Below, piece by piece: positions 32,289-39,766 of a stretch of DNA of 53,940 nt (the first letter of the stretch is position 1; every line of letters starts with the position of its first letter). Origin of the DNA: Bacteroidales bacterium (GTDB lineage: Bacteria > Bacteroidota > Bacteroidia > Bacteroidales > UBA932); NCBI GenBank assembly GCA_016288775.1, contig JAEELG010000087.1, positions 1-53,940 on the forward strand, in the 5' to 3' direction. The notes beneath the pieces were generated by a model, which did not search any database, was not told the DNA's origin, and was given only the letters and a program-made list of their open reading frames with translations. A program made the position numbers and the translations under genes.

Positions 32289-33203
32289 ATGGCGTATATG
32301 ACAAAGGAAATATATTTCGCCGGAGGCTGTTTCTGGGGCGTCGAGCACTTCTTCAAAGGTGTTGACGGAGTGGTCGCCACAGCACCGGGATACGCGAACG
32401 GCAAACTGGACGATCCGAGCTATGAGCAGGTTTACACCGACTCAACCGGCCACGCCGAGACGGTCCGCGTGAGCTACAACCCCGACAGGGTAAGCCTGCA
32501 GCGGCTTGTAAGGCTGTTTTTCGCCAGTATCGACCCCCTGGCGGAAAACCGGCAGGGGCACGACACCGGCACCCGCTACCGCACCGGAGTTTACTATACC
32601 GACGATGCGGAACGTCACGTTCTGGAAGAGGAGTTCCGGTCTTTGGAAGCGCGCCTGGGGCAGCGTCCTGCCACCGAACTTCAGCCACTGAAGTCATTCT
32701 GGCCCGCCGAAGAAAGGCATCAGGATTATCTGGAAAAGAACCCTGGCGGCTACTGCCACCTCTCCCTGAAAGTCTTCCGTTACCTGCGTCTTTACCAGGA
32801 CCTCGAACTGATGCTGGAGGGCGAACCGGACATGGTGGCGCGCATGGCCGAAACGGCAGCTATGATAGCGGAGCGGATGCAGTTTTTCTGGACCGGATTC
32901 TACCGCGTCCAGGGCGACAAACTGGTGCTGGGGCCGTTCCAGGGGCCGCCCGCCTGCTTCCGCATCGGCTACGGCAAGGGCGTCTGCGGCACCGCCTGGA
33001 AGGAAAGCCGCACCGTGGTTGTTCCGGATGTGGAGAAGTTCCCGGGACACATCGCCTGCAGCAGCCAGTCCCGCTCCGAGATCGTTGTCCCCATCATTCG
33101 CGACGGTGCCGTGACCGCCGTGCTCGACATCGACAGCACCCGCACAGGCACCTTCGATTCCGACGATGCCGTGTGGCTGGAGATGATCTGCGGACTGCTT
33201 TAG
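32289..33203 (+). CDS. MsrA-fRMsr fusion: methionine sulfoxide reductase
   Basis: 304 residues (ATG at 32298 also possible). Residues 1-165 are MsrA: AGGCFWGVEHFF with catalytic Cys14, GHAETVRV and ERHQDYL, reducing Met-S-sulfoxide in proteins. Residues 180-304 are a GAF-fold free Met-R-sulfoxide reductase (MsrC type): ACFRIGYGKGVCG and HIACSSQSRSEIVVP contain Cys223, 233 and 257, the three positions used by E. coli fRMsr. One polypeptide could thus repair both diastereomers, in protein and free form. MsrA-MsrB fusions are common; I am not aware of this pairing being usual. Cytoplasmic, with no signal peptide. It ends convergently with the mannosidase gene, overlapping by 4 bases. Confidence 0.9.
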   Translation: MAYMTKEIYFAGGCFWGVEHFFKGVDGVVATAPGYANGKLDDPSYEQVYTDSTGHAETVRVSYNPDRVSLQRLVRLFFASIDPLAENRQGHDTGTRYRTGVYYTDDAERHVLEEEFRSLEARLGQRPATELQPLKSFWPAEERHQDYLEKNPGGYCHLSLKVFRYLRLYQDLELMLEGEPDMVARMAETAAMIAERMQFFWTGFYRVQGDKLVLGPFQGPPACFRIGYGKGVCGTAWKESRTVVVPDVEKFPGHIACSSQSRSEIVVPIIRDGAVTAVLDIDSTRTGTFDSDDAVWLEMICGLL

Positions 33204-35812
33204 TCGACCGCTATCTCGTCAACGAATATGAATCCTGGGCTGCCGGCTCCGGGATGCCACTCGGGGATGGTCCCGATATTGGTGGCATGCACCTTTACGT
33301 AGCGGGCCTTGCATTTCACCTTGGCCGAACATTCCCATAACTGGACAACGGTGTCTTCCGTTCCCACTGGAGTGGCTATCCTGGCCACTTCAGTGTAGTC
33401 GGTGCCGTTTTCGGAGACCGAATACACCACTTCCTGAGGCATCCAGATCCACGACATGGCGTCCTGGCAGAAGCTGGCGCAGATACGGCTCAGCTGCCTG
33501 GGCGTACGCAAGTCCACGGTGGCGTCGAAATCGGTGTCCTGGTAGCCCTGCCACCCTCCGGTGCGCCAGTTGAGGCCACCCCTGCGTCCGTCGATCAGGG
33601 CCTGGGGGCCGCCGGCGGTGTACTGCTCGCTGCAATGCGACTGGACGGTGACGTCACGGTCGGGCTTGACCGAGTGGACGGTGGAGCGAGTCACGAAGCT
33701 GCAGCGCCCGTCACGCTCGGACCAGGCCTCCATCGTACAGGTCTTCGTAACCTTGAACGGTACGGTGTATTTCCTGGCGGGCCCGCCGTCGATCCGGTAC
33801 CAGATGGTTCCCTCTCCGCTGATTGCCACGTCCATCGACTTCAGGAATATATCCCCCTCCATCTCGAACGCCGGATTGGTCACTATCACGTCTACTGTGG
33901 TTGCCTCGGAGGCAGGCAGGACATTGAGGCGCCTTCCCCCTACATTCTCCGGTGCCTCAATGTCCTGCCTGCCGGAGATATCAGCTCCTGGACAGACGGG
34001 ATAGCGGCCGACGGCGCTCAGCACGTACCACGCACTCATCTGGCCGCAGTCGTCGTTCCCGCAGAGGCCGTCCCTCTCCGAGCTGTAAAGCGTCTCCATG
34101 ATGCGTTCGGCGGCCGCCTTCGACTTCTCCGGCTTGCCGATAAAGTCGTACAGATACGGGATATGATGGCTGGGCTCGTTGCCGTGCGCGTACTGCCCGA
34201 TGCAGCCGGTGATATCCGCCTGGCGGCGTCCGGTGTTGCCCTCGGGGGCCTTGAACAGAGAGTCGAGCCTGGACTCGAATGCCTCCGGGCCGCCCAGCGC
34301 CTCAATCAGCCCGGGCACGTCGTGAGGCACAAAGAAACTGTATTGCCAGGAGTTGGCCTCGGTGTAGTTATTGTTCACCTCGCGGGGGTCGAAGGGCGAG
34401 AACCAGCGTCCGTTCAGCCGCGCCCGCATGAAGCCGGTGGTGGGATCGAACACGTTGCGCCAATACTGAGAGCTGGTCATGTAGCTCCGGTACTCCTCTT
34501 CGCGCCCCAGATATTTGGCCACCTGCGCCACGCACCAGTCGTCGTAGGCATACTCCAGCGTCTTCGACACGCTCTCGTGGGAGTCGTCGGCGAGCACCAT
34601 GCCGTTGCGGCGGAAGCTGTCCATGCCGTGCTCCGGCCGCAGCGAGCTCGCTACCAGCGCCTCGAACGCCTTCTCGACGTCGAAGCCGCCGAGGCCGCGC
34701 GCCACCGCCTCCGCTATCACGGGCGCCGAGTTGTAACCTATCATGCAGTCGGTCTCGTAGCCGGAGAGCTCCCATACCGGCAGCTTCCCGTTCTCCTCGT
34801 AGATGGAAATCATCGACTTGATGAAGTCCACGCTGCGTTCAGGCTCTATGTCGAAGAGCAGCGGATGCTCCGCCCGGAAGGTGTCCCACAGGCTGAATAC
34901 GGTGTAGCGGTCCCATCCGTCGGTGCGGTGCACCTGTCCGTCCATACCGCGGTAGGAGCCGTCGGCGTCGGAATACAGCGAGGGATGGATGCCTGTATGA
35001 TACATCGCCGTGTAGAAGCGGCGCTTGTGCTCCCGGTCCTTAAATGGGCACTCCACCTTTGCCAGATAGTCGTTCCACTCGCGCTCCGTACGTTTGCGCA
35101 GGGCATTGAAGGACTCCGGATATTCGGAGAGCAGGTTGGCGCGCGCGTTATCCTCCGACACGCTCGAAATCGCTGCCCGCAGGGTTATCCTGCGCCCCTT
35201 GAAGGAGCAGACCGCCAGGCGCCCTTCTCCGGTGAACTCCGCTTCGAAGGGTTCGGAGAACTCGATGTAGAAGTAGACGTGCTGCTTCTTTGCCCAGCTG
35301 GTCGATACCCGGCAGCCGCTGATCCAGTTCGGACCGCAGTTAAAGGCAAAGCTGTCCACGCGGTCGCGGTGGTTCAGGTCGACGGTAATCTTCGCCGGAC
35401 GCCCGCGGAACCTGTATTCATGCATTCCCACGCGCTTGCCGGCGGTCAGCCGCACCTTCACCCTGGCATCGTCGAGCCAGACCTTGTAGAATCCGGGCGA
35501 AGCCTTCTCGCGTTTGTGCGAGAATCGTGACGGGCCCTCGCCGGGGGTGACAAGTATGTCGCACCAGTCGGCACAGCCGGTACCGCTCAGGTGCGTGTGG
35601 CTGAATCCGTATATCAGGCTGTCGGAAGCGTGATAGCCGCTGCAACGGTCCCAGTCGTAATCTTTCGAACGGGTGTCGGGGCTGAGCTGCACCATTCCGA
35701 AGGGGGCGCAGGCTCCGGGGAAAGTATGGCCGTGGGCGTCAGTACCCACGAAAGGGTCGGCGAACTGCGTCAGCAGTGCCAAAGCTGTGAAAAGGGGAAC
35801 AAAAATCGTCAT
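33200..35812 (-). CDS. GH92 alpha-mannosidase with C-terminal F5/8 type C domain
   Basis: 870 residues from the ATG at 35812; an earlier in-frame ATG at 35842 precedes the -7 box and is rejected. Signal peptide, then FADPFVGTDAHGHTFPGACA and HTHLSGTGCADW, the GH92 beta-sandwich start. HGNEPSHHIPYLY (near 540) contains the Glu that serves as catalytic acid, and GNDDCGQMSAWYV (near 585) the Asp pair acting as base, with a calcium ion in the family. Residues about 725-870 form a discoidin/F5/8 type C (CBM32-like) domain. It trims alpha-mannose from N-glycans or yeast mannan in the periplasm or at the surface. It stands alone, outside any susCD locus. Confidence 0.95.
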   Translation of the reverse strand: MTIFVPLFTALALLTQFADPFVGTDAHGHTFPGACAPFGMVQLSPDTRSKDYDWDRCSGYHASDSLIYGFSHTHLSGTGCADWCDILVTPGEGPSRFSHKREKASPGFYKVWLDDARVKVRLTAGKRVGMHEYRFRGRPAKITVDLNHRDRVDSFAFNCGPNWISGCRVSTSWAKKQHVYFYIEFSEPFEAEFTGEGRLAVCSFKGRRITLRAAISSVSEDNARANLLSEYPESFNALRKRTEREWNDYLAKVECPFKDREHKRRFYTAMYHTGIHPSLYSDADGSYRGMDGQVHRTDGWDRYTVFSLWDTFRAEHPLLFDIEPERSVDFIKSMISIYEENGKLPVWELSGYETDCMIGYNSAPVIAEAVARGLGGFDVEKAFEALVASSLRPEHGMDSFRRNGMVLADDSHESVSKTLEYAYDDWCVAQVAKYLGREEEYRSYMTSSQYWRNVFDPTTGFMRARLNGRWFSPFDPREVNNNYTEANSWQYSFFVPHDVPGLIEALGGPEAFESRLDSLFKAPEGNTGRRQADITGCIGQYAHGNEPSHHIPYLYDFIGKPEKSKAAAERIMETLYSSERDGLCGNDDCGQMSAWYVLSAVGRYPVCPGADISGRQDIEAPENVGGRRLNVLPASEATTVDVIVTNPAFEMEGDIFLKSMDVAISGEGTIWYRIDGGPARKYTVPFKVTKTCTMEAWSERDGRCSFVTRSTVHSVKPDRDVTVQSHCSEQYTAGGPQALIDGRRGGLNWRTGGWQGYQDTDFDATVDLRTPRQLSRICASFCQDAMSWIWMPQEVVYSVSENGTDYTEVARIATPVGTEDTVVQLWECSAKVKCKARYVKVHATNIGTIPEWHPGAGSPGFIFVDEIAVD

Positions 35813-35819
35813 GGCACAG

Positions 35820-35827
35820 CAAAAATA
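35820..35827 (-). promoter_or_regulatory. Predicted -7 box, GH92 gene
   Basis: The minus strand reads TATTTTTG, 7 bases before the ATG at 35812, with a TTG 19 bases upstream. It fixes the start and implies a near-leaderless message. Confidence 0.6.
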
Positions 35828-35841
35828 ACCATTTTCAAGCA

Positions 35842-35872
35842 TTTGGCAAGGTCTTTGCTGATTCTTCTTTCG
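35842..35872 (+). promoter_or_regulatory. Possible promoter of the repeat-rich secreted protein
   Basis: TTTG at 35842-35845 and TTCTTTCG at 35865-35872 are 19 bases apart. The -7 box departs from TAnnTTTG at two positions, so this is tentative. Confidence 0.35.
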
Positions 35873-35905
35873 AAACCTTTAATAAACCTTAAAAAACACT
35901 GCCTT

Positions 35906-36835
35906 ATGAAAACAAATTACACACTCTTCGCGGCGCTTCTCGCCATAGCACTCTTCTCTGCATCTGCCGGAGCACAGCAGCCTGCACGCCGTAACTCCGC
36001 GGCTTCCAGCCGTCAGGACACCAAGGTGGAAAGGCAGCAAACCAAGGTAGACAACGTTCAGCGTCCCACCAATATCGCCAACCAGAACAACACCGACAAC
36101 AAGGTCCGTGAAGCGGGCGGAAGTTCCGTCACCCACAGGGGCAACGTAACCGACGGCAGCAGGGCCTCCTCCGGTGGTTCGGGCAGCAAGGGCAACGGCG
36201 GCAACAACGGTGGCTACGGCAACAACCATGGCAACGGTCAGAGGCCTCCTGCAAACGGTGGTTACGGCAATAACCATGGCAATGGCCAGAGACCTCCTGC
36301 AAACGGAGGTTACACCAACGGCAACCAGCGTCCTCCCGTACACGGCGGATACGGGAACAGGCCTCCTGCAGGCTTCGATCCCAACCGGCGTTCCCCTGTG
36401 CCTTCGGTGTACAACTACACCAGAATGCAGCTCTACGAGCGCACCAACGCCAACACCATAGTGGTCAACACCATATTCCGCACCAAGGCGGAAGCCTACG
36501 ACTACATTGCAAGGCTGCTCGACGAGCGCTATTACACAATAGGCTCCTACGGCAACAACTACAACTGGATCAGAAGTGAGGTTTCGTACATCCCGACTCC
36601 GTTCGACTGGACGAATCCCATGACTCACAACCAGTTCAGGATGGAATTCAACATCAGCAAGTTCTTCGGCACCGTGAGGGTGCAGATCACTGCCTACTGG
36701 CGCGAGTCGATACTGTCAGACGGCTTCACCAGGCTGCGCTTCCAGCCCAGCGACAGCTACAGTACCTACTACGCCTGGAGAGTCCTCGAAGACTTTGCCG
36801 ATAATCTGCCTCACACTTCCATTACCTATAACTAA
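35906..36835 (+). CDS. Secreted Asn/Gly/Pro-rich repeat protein, unknown function
   Basis: 309 residues from the ATG at 35906, which begins a good signal peptide ending SAGAQQ. Residues about 25-105 are Gln/Asn/Ser-rich and disordered-looking. About 95-165 contain tandem copies of GGYGNNHGNGQRPPAN and shorter derivatives (GGYTNGNQRPPVH, GGYGNRPP). The last 140 residues form a compact domain (YERTNANTIVVNTIFRTKAE, then YDYIARLLDERYY) with many aromatic residues, and resemble a small alpha/beta domain I cannot name. The low-complexity linker with a folded C-terminal domain suggests a periplasmic or surface protein. A strong terminator follows. Confidence 0.75.
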   Translation: MKTNYTLFAALLAIALFSASAGAQQPARRNSAASSRQDTKVERQQTKVDNVQRPTNIANQNNTDNKVREAGGSSVTHRGNVTDGSRASSGGSGSKGNGGNNGGYGNNHGNGQRPPANGGYGNNHGNGQRPPANGGYTNGNQRPPVHGGYGNRPPAGFDPNRRSPVPSVYNYTRMQLYERTNANTIVVNTIFRTKAEAYDYIARLLDERYYTIGSYGNNYNWIRSEVSYIPTPFDWTNPMTHNQFRMEFNISKFFGTVRVQITAYWRESILSDGFTRLRFQPSDSYSTYYAWRVLEDFADNLPHTSITYN

Positions 36836-36859
36836 GGTTTTCTTCAGCAATAATGCAGC

Positions 36860-36890
36860 ACCGGCCGGAATGAACTTCCGGCCGGTTTTA
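36860..36890. terminator. Rho-independent terminator (bidirectional)
   Basis: An 11-base perfect stem, ACCGGCCGGAA (36860-36870) with TTCCGGCCGGT (36876-36886), a 5-base loop, and a following TTTTATT. It lies between the convergent genes ending at 36835 and 36911 and could serve both, better for the plus strand. Confidence 0.9.
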
Positions 36891-36910
36891 TTATGTGCGC
36901 TCGAAAACAG

Positions 36911-37771
36911 TTAACGATCGAAGCTGCGGGAGGCGAAGGGCAGCGCCATGCGCAGGGCGGTGTGCCAGTATTCCCAGGTGTGGCCGCCGTTGCGGACGCG
37001 GAACTCGCATTTGATCTTGGCCGCCAGCATCTTCTGATGCAGCTGTTCGTTGAGCACCAGCAGGAAGTCGTCGTCGCCGCAGTCGATGAACCACTTGACG
37101 GTGCGGAGAGCCTCGACGGTGGCCGCGTCGGCATTGTCCATGAAGTCGAGGGAGGAGTGCTCGCACACCGACTGGCATACGATGTCGAGTTTGTCGCCGG
37201 TGGAGTGCGGGCGCCGCACATTGTCGGTCTTATTGTCCTGCCAGGCGCTCATCGCGTAGCAGCTGGAGAACATGTCGGGGTGCCGCTGGGCGTACACGGT
37301 GCTGCCGCCGCCGCCCATCGAAAGGCCCATCACGGCGCGGTGGCCCTTGTCGCCGATGCAACGGTAGCGGGCTTCGACCGTGGGAATGAATTCCTTGAAG
37401 AAGAAATCTTCGTAGTTCCATCCCTCAACGTTGAAATATCCGTTCTGTACGTTGTGCACGTCGGGGCTGCCGGCGTTGGGCATCACGATGACCATGGGCA
37501 GTGCCTCGCCGGAAGCTATGAGTTCGTCGGCGATGGCTTTCATGCCTCCCCTTTCGGCCCAGTCGGCATAGGTGCCGTACAGGCCGTGCAGGAGATACAC
37601 CACAGGATACTGTTTTTCGGTCTTGCCGAATCCGTCGGGCAGATAGACGTTGAATTTCACCTGTGAGTTCAGGATCTCGCTCCTGAGGCTGTCGGTGACG
37701 ATTTTGCTGGCACCTGCGCTGAACGAGGGCAGCGCCAGTGCGATGATCAGAAGTAATGATAAACGTTTCAT
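36911..37771 (-). CDS. Secreted esterase (esterase D / feruloyl-esterase-like)
   Basis: 286 residues with a Sec signal (LLIIALALPSFSAGA). An alpha/beta hydrolase: VVYLLHGLYGTYADW oxyanion region, AVMGLSMGGGG nucleophile elbow, FIDCGDDDFLL acid, and GGHTWEYWH histidine. This matches the EstD/putative esterase family (PF00756 type) that contains acetyl- and feruloyl-esterases and siderophore esterases. It is the second gene after a BIG2 lipoprotein and overlaps it by 4 bases (ATGA). Substrate not predictable. Confidence 0.88.
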   Translation of the reverse strand: MKRLSLLLIIALALPSFSAGASKIVTDSLRSEILNSQVKFNVYLPDGFGKTEKQYPVVYLLHGLYGTYADWAERGGMKAIADELIASGEALPMVIVMPNAGSPDVHNVQNGYFNVEGWNYEDFFFKEFIPTVEARYRCIGDKGHRAVMGLSMGGGGSTVYAQRHPDMFSSCYAMSAWQDNKTDNVRRPHSTGDKLDIVCQSVCEHSSLDFMDNADAATVEALRTVKWFIDCGDDDFLLVLNEQLHQKMLAAKIKCEFRVRNGGHTWEYWHTALRMALPFASRSFDR

Positions 37772-38541
37772 ATTTTTCCGGTTTCTTTCATTGATGCATT
37801 GCCCTCCCAGTCTACGCCGAAGCCGTATCCGTTGGAGAGCATGAAATCCATATGTACTTTATAGCGATATGTGCCGAGTTTCTCCACTTTCATCTCGCCC
37901 TTGGTGAGGGTGACGCCGTCCGCGTCAGACCAGTCGGCCAGGCGTACCGTGGGATTGCCATCGTCGGAAGAGAAGATTATGTAACCGTTCTCGTTGTTGT
38001 TGGTGTAGGTGGAGACGAATGGGCCGCTGAGTGGCTTGGTGAAGTCCAGCATCTGCCCCAGCTGGCTGGAGCGCAGATACAGCTGGAGATTCTCGGACTC
38101 ATACAGCGTGGCGCCCCTTTGGGTGAAAATGATTTCGATGGACTGCATCGTGGGCTCGCTCTCATAATTATGGTAGCCCGTAATCTGGTCGATGACGAAA
38201 GACTGTCCGCCTTTGTTGAAGTACCCTTCGAGCACCTTCACCCAGCACGAAGCGAACGCCTCTCCGCAGGTGGCCCTTACCGAAGCCGTGCCGGGGGCTA
38301 TTCCGGTTACGGTTCCGTCGGCGTAATGCACCAGGTTCTCGTTGGAACTTACGACAACCAGCTGGTCGAGATTGGTGGCGTTTTCCGGCTTATAGGTGAT
38401 GGAAACCGGCTTCGTCTCGCCCGGAAGAAGAATAATCTCCTCTTCAGAGATCTCGATTTCGGTGACAGGGATCTCTTTCTTGCATGATACCGCCGCCAGG
38501 CAAATCATGACCGCGTAGGCTATCAGTCTCAATGCTCTCAT
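37768..38541 (-). CDS. BIG2 (Ig-like group 2) lipoprotein, unknown function
   Basis: 257 residues. Lipobox AAVSC (Cys20). Residues about 24-105 are an Ig-like BIG2 domain (TEIEISEEEIILLPGETKPV, ITYKPENATN, VTGIAPGTASVRA). Residues 106-257 form a second beta-rich domain (GYFNKGGQSFVIDQITGYH, GSGP-type turns, IFSSDDGNPTVRL) with no catalytic motif that I recognise. It is probably a periplasmic or surface binding protein, co-transcribed and translationally coupled with the esterase at 36911. Confidence 0.75.
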   Translation of the reverse strand: MRALRLIAYAVMICLAAVSCKKEIPVTEIEISEEEIILLPGETKPVSITYKPENATNLDQLVVVSSNENLVHYADGTVTGIAPGTASVRATCGEAFASCWVKVLEGYFNKGGQSFVIDQITGYHNYESEPTMQSIEIIFTQRGATLYESENLQLYLRSSQLGQMLDFTKPLSGPFVSTYTNNNENGYIIFSSDDGNPTVRLADWSDADGVTLTKGEMKVEKLGTYRYKVHMDFMLSNGYGFGVDWEGNASMKETGKI

Positions 38542-38548
38542 ACGAGTA

Positions 38549-38556
38549 CGAAGGTA
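38549..38556 (-). promoter_or_regulatory. Possible -7 box, BIG2 lipoprotein operon
   Basis: The minus strand reads TACCTTCG, 7 bases before the ATG at 38541. This TAnnTTCG variant recurs at 39753, 45641 and 48490, so C at position 7 may be accepted in this organism. Confidence 0.45.
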
Positions 38557-38565
38557 CGCTTTTTC

Positions 38566-38597
38566 TTTGAAAAGACGAAAGAATATGACTACCTTTG
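38566..38597 (+). promoter_or_regulatory. Predicted promoter, class C serine hydrolase
   Basis: TTTG (38566-38569), a 20-base spacer, TACCTTTG (38590-38597). The ATG follows 6 bases later, so the transcript is probably leaderless. It is divergent with the BIG2 promoter. Confidence 0.6.
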
Positions 38598-38603
38598 GTC
38601 ATC

Positions 38604-39740
38604 ATGAAGCTATCTCTCATTCCCGCCGTCCTGCTGTTGACGGCCTGCGCTTCCGGAATCGCGGAGCGCATCGACAAAGTGTGCGCGCCCCTGTTCCCGG
38701 AAGGCGAACCCGGAGCCGCGGTGCTGGTGATGCAGGGCGACAGCATCCTGTTCGACAAGGGCTACGGCCTGGCCGACCTGGGCACCGGCGCCCCTATCGA
38801 CGGCGGCACGCTTTTCAACATCGCTTCCGTTTCCAAGCAGTTCACCGCCGTCGCGGTGCTGCAGCTGGTCTGCGAGGGCATCCTGAGCCTCGACGACAAC
38901 GTGGCCCGCTGGTTCCCCGAGTTCCGCAGCCCCATATGGCAGAAGGTGCAGATCCGGCATCTGCTGTCGCATTCCTCCGGAGTGCCTGACGCGCGCGGAT
39001 ACCTCACCCGCGAGGAGAAGGTTGCGGGCGACGAGGACCTGGCGGTGGCCTACATGACGGACCTGGACACGCTGCACTTCGAACCCGGCAGCGCCTACGA
39101 ATACATCAATCCCACCTTCGTGCTCTGCGGAAAGATTGTTGAGCGGGCGAGCGGGCAAGAGTTCACCGAATACGCGCGGGAGCACATCTTCGGCCCCGCC
39201 GGAATGGAGCGCACCTGCTACTTCGACCGCAACGCCAAGATGCAGGGAGCGGCGCACGGATACGAATACGCCGACGTGAGCGGCATGCCGGAAGAGCGCC
39301 CCGCTGGCACGGCCACGGCCGAAAAGAACTGGTATGAGTACGACTTCGGCGAGGAGACGTTTTTCGCCACGCGCCCCGACGGCGGCATCTACACCAGTAC
39401 CCGCGAATTCGTGCTGTGGGAGAAGGCCCTGCGCGCGGGCTCACTGCTGCCGGCGGAACTGCTCTCAGACGCCATGAGTCCGCATACGCTTGTGTCCGAC
39501 AGCCCCTGGAGCGACTACCAGAACCGTCCGAACACATGGTATGGCTACGGCTGGTTCATCGAGCCCGCCACGCCGCATACCCCGCTGCGGATCTACCACG
39601 CCGGCGACAACGGCGGCTTCAAAATCCTGGCGGCCCGCTACCCCGAATCCGAAACCCTGGTCCTTGTCTTCGCCAACCGCGCCGACTGGGACCGCTACGC
39701 CCTCATGCTCCAGCTCGAAAAGTGCCTGGGACTGAAATAG
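38604..39740 (+). CDS. Class C beta-lactamase-fold serine hydrolase, lipoprotein
   Basis: 378 residues from the ATG at 38604; an in-frame TTG three codons earlier overlaps the -7 box. Lipobox LLTAC (Cys15). Catalytic motifs: ASVSKQ (Ser75, Lys78 of SxxK), YEYINP (Tyr167, Asn169 of YxN), and a C-terminal HAGDNGGF in place of KTG, as in PBP4*/EstB/AmpH-like hydrolases. Family members are D-Ala peptidases or esterases; the absence of a canonical KTG makes true beta-lactamase activity unlikely. Own promoter, followed 26 bases later by another hydrolase with its own -7 box. Confidence 0.88.
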   Translation: MKLSLIPAVLLLTACASGIAERIDKVCAPLFPEGEPGAAVLVMQGDSILFDKGYGLADLGTGAPIDGGTLFNIASVSKQFTAVAVLQLVCEGILSLDDNVARWFPEFRSPIWQKVQIRHLLSHSSGVPDARGYLTREEKVAGDEDLAVAYMTDLDTLHFEPGSAYEYINPTFVLCGKIVERASGQEFTEYAREHIFGPAGMERTCYFDRNAKMQGAAHGYEYADVSGMPEERPAGTATAEKNWYEYDFGEETFFATRPDGGIYTSTREFVLWEKALRAGSLLPAELLSDAMSPHTLVSDSPWSDYQNRPNTWYGYGWFIEPATPHTPLRIYHAGDNGGFKILAARYPESETLVLVFANRADWDRYALMLQLEKCLGLK

Positions 39741-39752
39741 CAAATAATTTAC

Positions 39753-39760
39753 TATATTCG
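39753..39760 (+). promoter_or_regulatory. Possible -7 box, tandem esterase gene
   Basis: TATATTCG, 6 bases before the ATG at 39767, lies in the 26-base gap after the serine hydrolase gene. It is the TAnnTTCG variant seen elsewhere in the window. Confidence 0.4.
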
Positions 39761-39766
39761 TGAAAT

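Noticed and set aside
33635..35530. 631-codon plus-strand frame over the GH92 gene
   Set aside because: It mirrors codon structure of the mannosidase; its translation is low-complexity and the minus strand carries full GH92 motifs.
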